Part shown: positions 11,075 to 21,578 of the stretch, piece after piece
Numbering within the stretch: the first letter of the stretch is position 1
How the letters are laid out: the number at the start of each line of letters is the position of its first letter
The notes under the pieces: model-generated
What the model was told of the DNA's origin: nothing
Seen by the model: only the letters and a program-made list of their open reading frames with translations
Database searches by the model: none
From: Diphasiastrum complanatum
Taxonomy: Eukaryota; Streptophyta; Lycopodiopsida; Lycopodiales; Lycopodiaceae
Assembly: GCA_029204225.1 (NCBI GenBank)
Contig: CM055092.1
Location: forward strand, 78,031,527 to 78,095,526
DNA: 64,000 nucleotides
Direction: 5' to 3'
Made by a program: the position numbers and the translations under genes

Positions 11075-12200
11075 TAGATAATGTGAGTTCTGCAAGAGTT
11101 CTTGATGGGCAGATTTGTCAGGATCTTGAAAAAACTCAGTTTTTTGGCACTTTTTGGCACTTTTTCTTAGATATTTCTAAATTTAACCATTGGATCTTCA
11201 CAAAAATTTCACAGTAGAATCTATCTAAAAAACTCTTTGCAAAGGTTACTTCCCAGCAGATCTCAAAAAATCATGGAAAAAGTGCATTTTTTTGGCGTCT
11301 TTTTGTAAAATTCTAAGATTTGCTGGGAACAAACTCTTGCAGACTGGTATGAGTTTGTATCTCAGTCAGATTCAAGTGCTCACCAAGCTGCAAGAGTTAC
11401 TTCCCAAGGAAACTCAAAAAATCTTGAATAAAGTGCATTCTTTTGTGGTTCTTTTGCAAAATTTTAAGATTTGCTGGGAAAAAGCCCTTGCAGACTTGTA
11501 TGCACTTGTATCTTAGTCAGATTAACCTACTCACCAAGTTGCAAGAGTTACTTCCCAAAGAAACTCAAAAAATCTTGAAACAGTGTATATTTTTGTGGTG
11601 TTTTTGCAAAATTTTAAGATTTTCTGGGAACAAATCCTTGCAGACTAGTATGCACTTGTATCTTAGTCAGATTCACCTGCTCACCAAGCTTCGAGAGTTA
11701 CTTCCCAAGGGAACTCAAAAAAATCTTGTAATTGGGGTTTCTTTTGAAAAATTTTAGGATTTTCTGGGAAAAAACCCTCATAGACTGGTATGCAGTTGTA
11801 TCTCAGTTAGATTCAGCTTCTCACCAAGCTGTGAGAGTTACTTCCTAGGGAAACTCAAAAAATCTTGAAAAAAGTGAATTTTTTGGGGGTTTCTTTTGCA
11901 GAATTTTAAGATTTTCTCGGAACAAACCCTCGCAGACTGGTATGCACTTGTATCTTAGTCAAATTCAGCTGCTCACCAAGCTGTGAGAGTTGCTTCTCAA
12001 GGAAACTCAAAAAATCTTGAAAAAGCTGCATTTCTTGGTGGTTTTTTGGCCAAATTTTGAAATTTTCTGAGAACTAATCTTTGCAGGCTGGTATGTGCTT
12101 GTATCTAAGTCAGATCCACTTGCTTACCAAGCTACAAGAGTTACTTCCCAGAGAAACTCAAAAATTTGTTGTCTGAGAAGGTTCTAGGCCACTTTTTGCT
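11075..12200. repeat. Array of degenerate ~150-bp tandem repeats
   Basis: The marker GAGTTACTTCCCAAGGAAAC (with variants) recurs near 11244, 11396, 11547, 11697, 11837, 11989 and 12140. The spacings are 152, 151, 150, 140, 152 and 151 bp. A more diverged first unit begins near 11091. Each unit also carries a CTCAAAAAATCTTGAAA block and an AAAATTTTAAGATTTGCTGGGAA-like block. Because 150 is a multiple of three, two or three units stay open in one forward frame and give 50-residue peptide repeats containing LYLSQI and LLTKLQELLPKETQ. I treat this as satellite-like DNA rather than a gene. Confidence 0.85.
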
Positions 12201-12316
12201 CTTGGGAACCTTCACAAGGGCACTTTTTTTGGGCCCATACAGAGAATGATTGATCTGACATCTGTCATGTGTGAGAATGACACACGTTGAAAAGGGATTC
12301 GTGCACATGTCCCATC

Positions 12317-12435
12317 CCACGTGGCCTCATAATTGATTCAACATTGTCAGTACGGACATTCCACGTGGACCAATGATCTGACAACACTTGTCTCCGGCCG
12401 TCTTTTCACATGTGCAAAAATTTCGTATATATAAG
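12317..12435 (+). promoter_or_regulatory. Promoter-like region of the H3-like gene
   Basis: Two CCACGTGG G-box palindromes (12317-12324 and 12361-12368), a CCAAT at 12370-12374 and a TATA box TATATATAAG at 12426-12435 lie 220-340 bp upstream of the H3-like ATG. TGATCTGACA also occurs twice, near 12249 and 12374. ACGT-core elements are known in plant histone promoters. Here the assignment rests on spacing and motif content only. Confidence 0.55.
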
Positions 12436-12657
12436 TCCTCGGAATTTTCATTTTTTTCCACAGAATTTTTGGTTTTCGCTCCCAATATCGCTCTCAAGCA
12501 CGCCCTCTCACCATTTAATCGTCCACCTTCTCACAGTGAGCTTCGATATTCAGGTCTGGTATCGATCTCAAGTGCCCTTTTATCGCAATTTTTTTTGTTT
12601 TCATCCCCTTTGTTTTTGTTCAAATTTGTTTTTGTTAATTTTCTTCTTCTCAAAATG

Positions 12658-13194
12658 ATGGCCTGGACCAAATCCACTGCCCGTGCCATAACCGTTGTAC
12701 AGCCATCCCATGCTCGTGTTCCCCCTAGTACTGGTCGTAGTCATGGCAGGAAGCAGGTCTGGCTGAGGGAGATTAGAAAACTCTAGAGATCAACTGAACT
12801 GTTGATCCCTAGAGCTCCTTTCAGCCGATCTGTAAGGAATGTCACTCTGTCACTTGGGCTAAATGTTCGTTTTGCTGTGATAGCCATGCAGGCCTTACAG
12901 GGTGCTGCAGAAGATTTGTTGTTCCAATTTTTTGAGGATACTTGTCTTTTAGCAGTACATGGTAAGTGTGTCACCATCATGCCCAAAAATTTCGTCATTC
13001 TCAGAAGGCTTCAGGACCATTTTTTTGGTTTGCATATTGATAATGCCAGCACCTCCAAATACCTACCTCTGGATAGAACCAACTTGCCGACTACCTCTAG
13101 GAGGAAGAGGAAGCAGCCTATCCCCAAGAAGGCTGGATCTCGAAGGCCAGCTGCTTCCCTTCCTCCTAGAGTTATACAACCAAGAGACCCCTGA
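12658..13194 (+). pseudogene. Histone H3-like (CENH3-like) pseudogene
   Basis: The reading starts MAWTKSTAR, matching the H3 start MARTKQTAR with R2 to W, Q5 to S and K9 to A. After a divergent tail of about H3 length comes LREIRKL, an in-frame TAG (12784-12786) exactly where H3 has glutamine in the N-helix, then RSTELLIPRAPF and a full histone fold: VRFAVIAMQAL, FFEDTCLLAVHGKCVTIMPK and ILRRLQ. LLIPxAPF is more like centromeric H3 than canonical H3, but loop 1 has the canonical length. Canonical H3 ends a few residues after RRI. Here the frame runs on for about 50 residues with a basic stretch (RRKRKQPIPKK). No intron is evident, although plant CENH3 genes have several. It could be a diverged retrocopy, an unusual H3 variant with one recent nonsense change, or a host gene captured by a transposon. 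An in-frame ATG lies one codon upstream at 12655. Confidence 0.8.
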
Positions 13195-13471
13195 TCATCC
13201 TAGGCTCTGAGTCGGATGTTGGAGAATCTGATTCAGATCAAGAATCTTCACCCCTTCCTCCCCATGTTATTCATTCAGCTCCTCAACAGGTTTCTTCACC
13301 AAAAGTGTTGATTACCCAAGAGGAGCTCGACAAAATAACAGAGAAATCTATAAATATTGTTTCTATTTTTTTTTTTGCTCTTGTACATAATCTTTTTGTA
13401 AGAATTCCATACAATCTTGCCCAAGTTTATTTTGTATCTGAACATTATAACCAATACGAGCCTACCTAGCT
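13170..13471 (+). other. Acidic serine-rich open frame after H3-like
   Basis: In the frame +2 relative to the H3-like gene, about 100 codons are open and read TKRPLIILGSESDVGESDSD and then Pro/Ser-rich sequence ending in TAG near 13471. The acidic SESDVGESDSDQE stretch looks like a real protein region, perhaps the original C-terminal continuation of the H3-like protein after a frame slip near 13165-13190. No family is recognised. A T run near 13368-13377 and loss of coding character follow. Confidence 0.4.
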
Positions 13472-13877
13472 AATAAAATTGATCTTCTCGGCAACTTTTT
13501 TGATTTTTTTCTTCCAGATTCAATACAAGCTTCAGATTAGGTCCCAAATTTTGTGCCGAACTGAAAGATAAAACCTCAAAAATTTCAGATGTAATAGTAG
13601 AAGCCGAAATATCATTTTTGCAGAATAGTATTAGTTTTTGATTTCCATGGTATAGTTTTTGTTGTTAGTCCATTTTGCATGGGAGCGATAAAGGCAAAAG
13701 AAACCAATTTTGAGAAGGCTGTATATTTTATCGAATGCAGTCCTATGGCGAAATTTTATTTGATTCCATATAAAAATAAGTAAGGATTGCTCTTTTCTTT
13801 TTGTTGCTTTAATCTGGATTGTTGCATGCTTCATTGCTCTGATATGCATATATTTCTTTTTTAGTTCAAATCTATCG
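13472..13877. other. No gene seen
   Basis: AT-rich DNA without a credible frame. A CTTCCAG near 13513 could be a splice acceptor, but nothing coding follows clearly. Confidence 0.35.
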
Positions 13878-14640
13878 TCATAGCATAAATAAAATTTCTA
13901 TCATAATATTACTAGTTTTCATTTTATATATGCAGTGTGTAAAACAAAACGACGCTTTTAGTTGTGCATGGTTCGTCTTGTACAATACGAAGTTATTTTT
14001 TGAGTGGTATAATTTAGAAGGGAATGTAGATATTGAAAAGCTAATATTCTGTTCATTTCTTTGATAATGGAAGCATAGGCTCAACATTTGTTTTTCAATT
14101 TGATAACGGAAGCACATGGAAGACTTTTTAATTTTGCATTCTATTTCTCCATCTGATCTTTTGTCCCAGCCTTCATCCATAAGTTCAGATAATAGACTAT
14201 CTGATAAAGTTTTGCATACAAACATCGTTGGAGTTTTGTGTACATTGACACTTGAAAAGAAATTCACAAATATATTCAAGGAAATAAACCAACTCAAACT
14301 GACTGTTTTTGATCTCGTGCTCATTTTTAATGAATTTTTTACATCATTATATATCTTGCAACAAAATGATTCTGAAACTGTAGTATTTGGTGCAATCCAT
14401 TCATCAGTTTCAAAACTAGGTAATGGAATTGGTACTATTTGTCCAAAATTTTCTTTTGTATCAGGAATGTACATTGATTCATTAAAAAAGATCCCACTAT
14501 CAGCTAGATCTTTTGCAGTTCTACCTCGATATTGCAGGTGTTCAATATTAGTGTGAATAACATCTAACACACCTACTAAAGATCCACTTGGCTCCCATTC
14601 ATTTATGTTGGATGGATATAAATTTGCAAGAGAAAAATGA
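13878..14640 (-). pseudogene. Unidentified coding fragment
   Basis: The reverse strand has a 230-codon open frame (13878-14570). The same frame is open further upstream to about 14640, reading FSLANLYPSNINEWEPSG and SLVGVLDVIHTNIEHLQYRG before the first internal ATG. The first 110 residues have ordinary protein composition (IPLPSFETDEWIAP, KIYNDVKNSLKM). The last 100 are lower-complexity and Phe/Lys/Ser-rich, as expected when a frame runs into non-coding DNA. Upstream, at about 14715, TGTGAGTATTG could be a splice donor of a preceding exon. I do not recognise the family. It could be an exon of a host gene or a pseudogene piece. Confidence 0.4.
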
Positions 14641-14999
14641 TCAGATTGACAAGTTTCCTATTAGATATTTATGAATGACAAAAATCTAAGTATCAAAAAT
14701 ATCAATACTCACAGTTGTTTTTTTTGTGATCCTGACGGTTGAATCCTTGCACATTTATCTCAGCATATACATTAATGGTACATCGATTTTCTCATCTAAA
14801 CCATCTGTCATATTCATTTTCAATGTTTTTGGGTCTCTTCGGACAGTGATGAGCTGGAAGGGCAGGCCTCATCAACCAATAGCATTTCCACATGCTGCCC
14901 AACGAAACAACAATATATTTTAAAAGTTTTTATTTTATTTATATTGGAAAATTCTACTTTACGTAGAACCTTGATTTTAGGGTTTCAATTGGTCCACAT

Positions 15000-15656
15000 G
15001 GCAACGAAAATAAATAAAAAATAAAAAAAAACATCTTTTCCAAAGGCCCTCTTCGGGCTCTAAGTTTCTCTAATGCTAGATCTCCGATAAATGTGAAGAC
15101 AAAGTCTGTTAAGATCCAGAAAGTTGCAAATTTCTTGCATGATATGCGTGAAATGTTGCAAGTGGCCCATGATTGTATCCGAAGTGCTCAAGATAGAGCT
15201 AAGCACTATGCCGATCTTAAGAGGTCCCTTAGAGATTTTAAAGTTGATGACTGGGTATGTCTTAGAATACCTAAGGATTCTAAGACTATGAGTATAGGGA
15301 AGCATTATAAATTATCCACGAGATATTGTGAACCGTTTCGGATTATAAAGAAAATTGGTTCTTTAGCTTACGAACTAGATCTTCAAAACAAGACTACAGC
15401 TCACCCTATGTTTCATGTAAGCCAATTAAAATTAAGTTTACACGAAGGTGAAGTAGTTGGTTCAGAGGAAAATCTTACCCATTTGGAGAACTCATCACTT
15501 AGTGTTCCTTTGGAATCTGAAAAGGTACTCAGAACCAAAGATAAACAATTGAGAAATCATTCTATCTCTGAGTGCTTGATCAGATGGAAGGGACGGACTG
15601 AGGATGATGATTCATGGGAAAGCATAAAGAAGAATTTTCTTACTTTTCATTTCTAG
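15000..15656 (+). pseudogene. Gypsy integrase C-terminus and chromodomain
   Basis: The open frame from 15093 encodes the C-terminal part of a chromovirus integrase (VANFLHDMREMLQVA, DRAKHYAD, FKVDDWVCLRI, HPMFHVSQLKLSLHEGEV) and ends in a chromodomain (CLIRWKGRTEDDDSWE, stop 15654-15656). Upstream sequence to about 15000 fits the same protein in other frames. Gag, protease, reverse transcriptase and the integrase catalytic core are absent. A purine tract and an LTR follow, so this is the 3' end of an element. In chromoviruses the chromodomain is thought to steer integration to heterochromatin. Confidence 0.88.
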
Positions 15657-15684
15657 AGGTAGAAATGGTCTAAGAGGAGAAGAA

Positions 15685-16160
15685 TGTTATGTCCATGTCC
15701 TATACAAGGAAATCGAAATAATTCCTGACGTGGATAGCCGGTCACTCCAGTTGTATATGGTTATTATTATGCTACATCAGGGTCAGACATGGTCATATTA
15801 AATAATTAATAATCATATGAGAGCCCAGACCTATAATTGGACATAGGAGCACATGCATGGTGAAGACTGCTTTAATACAAGAATAGGAGGTCAATAGTTC
15901 AATTCAGATTGTATGGGAATCCTAAAGAAAATATTCTCTCTCTCTTGATGAGAATAAGTCTATTGGAAACTTGCCCATCCTCCTATTGTGAATTGTGATT
16001 CTTGAGCCAGTTTTTCCTCTCCTCTCTTGTGTTCTTCACTGTGGTTTAGGGGTGGATTGGTTAGGGTATTGACTAGCCTCTCCATATTGGTTGGGTGGTT
16101 CATCCTCCACAGGTCTCCTTTTGGTTTGCATGTGATTGGAATCTTGAAGATCTTCACTTG
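15685..16160 (+). repeat. Gypsy 3' LTR (approximate end)
   Basis: Starts TGTTATGTCC after the purine tract AAGAGGAGAAGAA, the same arrangement and nearly the same tract as before the LTR at 28743. The 3' boundary is not fixed by a second copy. I place it near 16160, before TTGGTGGTTC, by analogy with the 495-bp Gypsy LTRs. It contains a short CT run near 15938. Confidence 0.6.
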
Positions 16161-16189
16161 GTGGTTCTTATAAAATGAGTTTTGGCCTC

Positions 16190-17972
16190 ATATTGACAAT
16201 TTACCAAAATATGACTAAACTTGTTGAAATCTCTCACACTATATACAAAAAATCAGAAGTCCAGATCAAAGAAATCTCCAAAGTCAGATTATTTTGACAG
16301 AAAGAGCAACTTGCAGTCTGGGTCAAATTTTGACTCTAGGTCGAATTTTAATTCATGGTCAAGTTCTTGCTCAGGGTCAAATTTGAATTTTTCTTCATAA
16401 TTCTAGCAAAAGCATAACTTGTTCTGCAAATACTGTAAGAGGACTGGTCATCTCATCAAGGACTGCAGAACACTCAAGTACAACAATGAAAAGAAGCTGC
16501 AAGTCCAACAACAAGCAAATGCTGCCTCAACCAATTACTCGATCCAGCATGAAGAGGAAGATGAAGTTGCCTTCTTGACCAAGGTCAAAAATCTGTAGGA
16601 TATAGCTACAAGCCCTTCACTCATTCTAGAGGTGTGCAACTTGGAGACAACTCATCCCACTCCATTGAAGGTGAAGGAATAGTTGAGTTCCAAAATGGTG
16701 ATGTTAGGTTGTCAAATGTTTAACATATTCTGAACATTACCAAAAGTCTACTCTCAATTAGCAGAATCACAGATTTGGGTCGGAAGGTTGAATTTGACAC
16801 ACATGGTTGCACCATTTTTGACGTCTCGGAAAGTTTTAGCTTTTGGGAGAAGAAGTGACAACCTCTACAAACTCAACCACTACAATTCTTCTAGTTGTCA
16901 AGCTCTATATACAACTACTTTTGAATCATCTAATATGCTTTGGCAGTATAGATTAATTAGGCCATTTAAATTCCAATTGTATTTAGCAAATGTCAAATCA
17001 GGATTTCGTGCAAGATTTTCCTTCCATTAGTAAATCCGATGCTCCATGTAAAAGCTGTATTTCTAGCAAGCATGTTAGAAGTTCAATCATTTCAGATTCA
17101 GTATGTTCTTCTAAAGATTTGTTAGATCTTTTACACATAGACATTTGTGGTTCTATGGAGACTATTTCCACGGGGGAGTTGTCTACATTCTGACTATTAT
17201 TGATGACTTCTCTCGGAGGACTGCAACATATCTTCTTAAGAACAAAACCGATACTCTCAAGTTCTTCATTCCATTCAAGGCATCATTAGAAAAATCAACC
17301 CAGAGAAGAATCAAAGCTCTACGCTCTGATGCAGGGGGAGTATTTATCTCCAACAAATTCAAAGACTTCTAAAGGCAACCGAAATACAACAACATTTTAC
17401 AACCAAGCTCACCTCAGTCCAATAATGTAGCTAAATGGAAGCTTCGGTCACTCATTAAGAGTGCCAAAAGCATGCTGGCCCATGCCTCTCTTCCAAAAAC
17501 GTTTTGGGTAGAAGCTGTTACTATAGTAGCCTATTTACAAAGAATCGATCCATTTCAGAGGCTCTGAATCGCAAGACACCTTATAAGGTATTGACAGGAT
17601 TGAAGCCATCACTCACAAATATTAGAGTGTTTGGATGCAGTGCTTCCAGTAAGATCTCTGCTAATTTACAAAAAAATTTGGCCCAAAGATCAAACAACAA
17701 AAATTCGACCTCAGAGTCGAACAGTCAAATTCTGATCCAAAGGCCAAAACAACAGTAGATCGATTTTCATTGGCTATTCCTCATATCTGAAGGCATGCAA
17801 ACTCTACAATTTGGACACTAAAAAAGGATACACATGTAGAGACATCATTTTTGTGGAAGACCAATTTTTTGACCACAAGGGAAAAGCTACAGCAAAATCC
17901 GACCCAAGGGTTGAACTCTCAAAATTCGATATTGACTCGAAAAATAAGTCAGAACCTCATCGGATCCCACAT
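16190..17972 (+). pseudogene. Internally deleted Copia, RT missing
   Basis: Frames encode the end of Gag with repeated SNF-type segments (GSNFDSRSNFNSWSS), a zinc knuckle FCKYCKRTGHLIKDC, protease-region remnants, integrase (LLDLLHIDICGS, ILTIIDDFSRRTATYLL, ALRSDAGGVFISNKFKDF) and the post-integrase region (IFIGYSSYLKACKLYN, CRDIIFVEDQFFDHKG). Many stops and frame shifts are present. About 35 codons later the purine tract and 3' LTR follow directly, so reverse transcriptase and RNase H have been deleted. The sequence is of the same family as the reverse-strand element at 30367-32700. Confidence 0.85.
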
Positions 17973-17983
17973 TAAGGGGAGAG

Positions 17984-18480
17984 TTGAATTCTATGCTCAA
18001 GCCCAATTCCATTAGGTAATGAGCATCCTGAAAAATTCTTGTTTAAATCTATTTTTGAAAACAACAAAAAGAAGGAAGGAAGGAGGCTCAAAGTTTTGTA
18101 CAGAAGATCAAAAAATTCAGGATCAAATTTTTTTGACCCAAGCCTATCTTTCGACCCAATGTTAATCCCATCAAAGAGAGATTTTTCGACCCCGAATCGG
18201 ATTGGATCGATGCAGAAAATATCTAGGCGTCTTTGACCCTGAATCAAATCGGATCGAGTCTAATAAATCTGACCCTTTGTATAGATCCGACCCTGTGTAT
18301 AAATCTGACCCATACTTAATTTTTCAATATTCAAAATTTAGGATTTTTCTATACAAGATCAACTCGGAAAATCCGTAATTTTCCGAGTCTGTGTATATTT
18401 TTTGAGTCTTTGTTATTTCTCAAGTCCTTGTAAATTTCAGTACTGTTAACTAGAAATCTGACCCACATATTGTTAAAATA
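17984..18480 (+). repeat. Copia 3' LTR rich in GACCC motifs
   Basis: Follows the purine tract TTAAGGGGAGAG. It aligns with the reverse complement of 30367-30644 through AATTC, ATGCTCA, TAATGAGCATC and AGATCAAAAAATTCAG. It carries about ten TTGACC/TCGACC/CTGACC copies between 18130 and 18310. TTGACC is the core of the plant W-box. The 3' end is set only by the resumption of Gypsy coding sequence near 18500. Confidence 0.7.
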
Positions 18481-18499
18481 ACAACTACCTTGGGTTGAG

Positions 18500-19829
18500 G
18501 ATAGGCAAGGAAGAAACCCACTACAACCGGTAAGAAAGACGGCGGTATTCGTCTTTGTGTCGATTATAAAAAGCTTAATAAAATGGTCAGGATACCATCA
18601 AATTAGAATACACGAGGGGGATGTTTTCAAACCTGGTTTTTGTTCTAGGTATGGCCATTACGAATTTGTAGTTTTACCCTTTATGATGAACAATATTCTT
18701 CGTCCATATCTAGGGAAGTTTCTTGTGGTATTTTTAGATGACATGCTGATTTACAATAAGACTCTTGAGGAGCACAAGGTGCATTTGCATACAGTCTTAG
18801 ATAATCTAAGGCAGGCAAAGTTTTATGCTAAGGAATCTAAGTGTGAGTTCTTTCAAACAAGACTCAAGTACTTGGGACATATCGTTTTTGATCAAGGTCT
18901 TATAATCGACTACGATAAGGTCTAGAAAATTTGTGATTGGCCTATCATGAAAAACATTAGGGAAGTAAAATCTTTTTTGGGCTTCACAGGGTTTTTCCAT
19001 AAATTCTTAAAAAATAATGCCTTAATTGCATTGCCTTTAACGAATCTTCTTAAGGGGAGTCAAGAAAGCCAAAAGAAAAACTAAAAAGAGTAATAAGAAT
19101 AACGCCGACAGACGTTTGAAAATCAGTCCACCTGTTGTTTGGACCAATGAACTTAATCAAAGAATTGAGGTTTTGAAGATGGACGCTAGTGACTATGCGG
19201 TGGGTGCAGTCCTTTCCCAGGATGGTAGACCTATGGCTTTTGAAAGCAAGAAGTTGGACCCAGTTCAAAGTTGATATTCTACTTATGAGAAGGAACTTTT
19301 TGTTGTCATCCATGCGTTAAAGATCTGGAGACATTATTTGTATGGATCTAAATTCATGGTTATGACATATCATGAGTCTCTTAAGTATATATGTGATGCC
19401 TCAGACCTTAGGGGTTGTAAGGCCTGTTGGTCGGAACTCATTTAGGAATTCAAATTTGACATTAAATATCGTCAAGGTCGAATTGTGTTGCTGATGCTTT
19501 GAGCCAGATTGGAGAGGTAAATCAGTTATGCTTTGCTGAGTTCCAATCCGAATTGTATCTTTATCTACGAGATCTTTGTCGGACTGATGAGTTTTTTGGT
19601 CGTTTTTAGCAAGAAGTCCTGGTAGGAAGCTCTATTTTGAGAAATAATCTTGGAAAGCAGAATTCCAAGAAATATTGCGAAGAGAAGATAGTTGATGATT
19701 ATTCCATTCGGAATGGCTTACTGTTCCGTAGAGGGAAAGTTTGTGTGCCAGATATCGTGGACATAAGGGCCCAAATCCTGCACAAGTGCCACGATAGCCC
19801 CAGCGCGGGACACCTTGGTATACATAGGA
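18500..19829 (+). pseudogene. Host Gypsy, first part (RT to integrase H2C2)
   Basis: Starts inside reverse transcriptase (GGIRLCVDYKKLNK), then a deletion, then YHQIRIHEGD, FVVLPF, another short deletion, and FLVVFLDDMLIYNKTLEEH with the catalytic LDD. RNase H follows in several frames with numerous stops (VADAL remnant near 19490). The zinc-binding start of integrase reads CHDSPSAGHLGIHR and is interrupted at 19829 by the 5' LTR of another Gypsy. The protein resumes at 29238 with TLDLVKRKFYWPK, so the two parts are one older element. Confidence 0.9.
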
Positions 19830-20324
19830 TGTCATGCCCATGACTGGTCTTGGGTAGCGTGTCCACGCTAGGGACCGGTAGACCAACAACCCGTAAGTTA
19901 ATTGTGGCTATAAAGGAATTGGGGCCCTTATGTGTACATGGTCATAATAAATGGTTGTAGGCCTAAACACATGGTGGTGGAGTTGATATGGGTCTATCAG
20001 TGAGTCATTAGGGAACTGGATGATGTGGCCCAGATAGGCTACAGAGGTGTCCAGTGATGTGTCACAGTGCACTACTAGTGGTGCATGGGCCTTGGAGGGT
20101 ATAAGTATACCTGCTGGGCTCTCACTAGTGTATGCTTGATTTGTGATGAGTACCTATATGCTGCTAGTGTGACTCCTCTTTCCATGACTTTGATTGATCC
20201 ATAGCTTGGGGGCTAGATCCGTACGATCTAGGTTTGGTTAGGTTGGTTTAACCTCCATCGGTTCCCATGTGTTGTTGCTTTGTATGGTATGCTTAGACTA
20301 GAATCCTGTTGTAAGGAGTTTATA
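19830..20324 (+). repeat. Gypsy-E 5' LTR
   Basis: The 495-bp left copy starts TGTCATGCCCATGACTGG and ends GAGTTTATA. GGGTATAAGTATACC near 20098-20112 is a near-palindrome containing a TATA-like core. Confidence 0.93.
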
Positions 20325-20325
20325 T

Positions 20326-20338
20326 TGGTATCAGAGCC
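20326..20338 (+). other. Gypsy-E primer-binding site
   Basis: TGGTATCAGAGCC, one base after the LTR end, complementary to the 3' end of initiator methionine tRNA. Confidence 0.92.
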
Positions 20339-20838
20339 AGTCTAAGCAGGATTTACCATTGAACGTGTTAAGTGGAAATCTCGACGTTTTCTTGAAAATC
20401 CGACGGAGTAAGCAACAAAACGGTGGAATTGTGGAATTTTCTTCCTGTTGGAAATAATTTTTGAATTGCAATCGATTGTGTGATAAGTGCACTACCAGCC
20501 TCAGAATTGGTTCGTTTTTATGCTTTTCGAATTGGTTTTTTGGAAGGAATTCCATGTCAATTCTGTTGTTGCCGATTACTCTGTGGATAGCATCTTTATG
20601 AAAGCAACAGGTTACTTTATTGGTTGGCTGGATTTTTTCCTACAGTTTCTCAAAAAACGGTTATTGTATTTTGAATGTTGTCTATTGCCTGTTTGGAAGC
20701 CGCTTTGGTTTTAAAATGGTGGAATAGGCTGGAATAGAAGCAAAAGTACTGTAATCTGTTGTCTGTTGAGGGTTGGTGATGTTTGATAGGATTGCATGGC
20801 TGCTCTCTGTGAAAGTACAGACTTCTGCTTCATTTTCC

Positions 20839-21025
<187 letters not shown>

Positions 21026-21578
21026 GCCCAGATTCCTTTCTCTTCTGATCTGTTGAGAGGAATACCGCGAGTTGGATATTGAACTGGCCCGATTTGCACG
21101 AAAAGGGAGGCTGTGTGCTGGCCTGAGGTGAGGGAGTTGTAAATGGTTGGAGGGGAGGGGGGGGTAGGTGGCCATGACACTTAAGTTACTTTTTTTGAAA
21201 CTTAAGTGGGCCATGTAAATGGTAGGTGGGGTTGGTTTGGAGGGGGGAGTTTGGGTCAATTTTTACATTTTGAGTTTTTAGCTTGTAAATTTCTTGACCG
21301 AAGGTGTTTTTCAGTTTTAAGAAACTGATAATTAATTTTTGCAGTTAATTGTTTGAGTTAACAGTTGTTAAAAAAAATTTTGATGCATTGATAGTTAATT
21401 CCAATTTTATTGCGTAAATGATCCATTTGAAAAATCATTGGTATAATTGGTAAATGAAAGCACGTATGGTCTAAAAAATTAGATTTTTTGTAGACATTGC
21501 TTAATTTAGCAATTATTATATCCGTAATGAATGTGTTAACTGAACGAAATTATTATTTTATTTTCAGTTGGCAAGCAA

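Noticed and set aside
11292-11757. Peptide-repeat protein in the 150-bp array
   Set aside because: Frames stay open only because the unit length is a multiple of three. Other units have stops and changed spacing (140 bp), and no start context or homologue is seen.
11091-12200. CRISPR-like array
   Set aside because: Repeat units are contiguous and degenerate with no unique spacers, and the context is eukaryotic.
12658-13194. Calling the H3-like gene a functional CENH3
   Set aside because: It has an in-frame stop in the N-helix, no loop-1 extension and no introns. LLIPxAPF alone is not enough.
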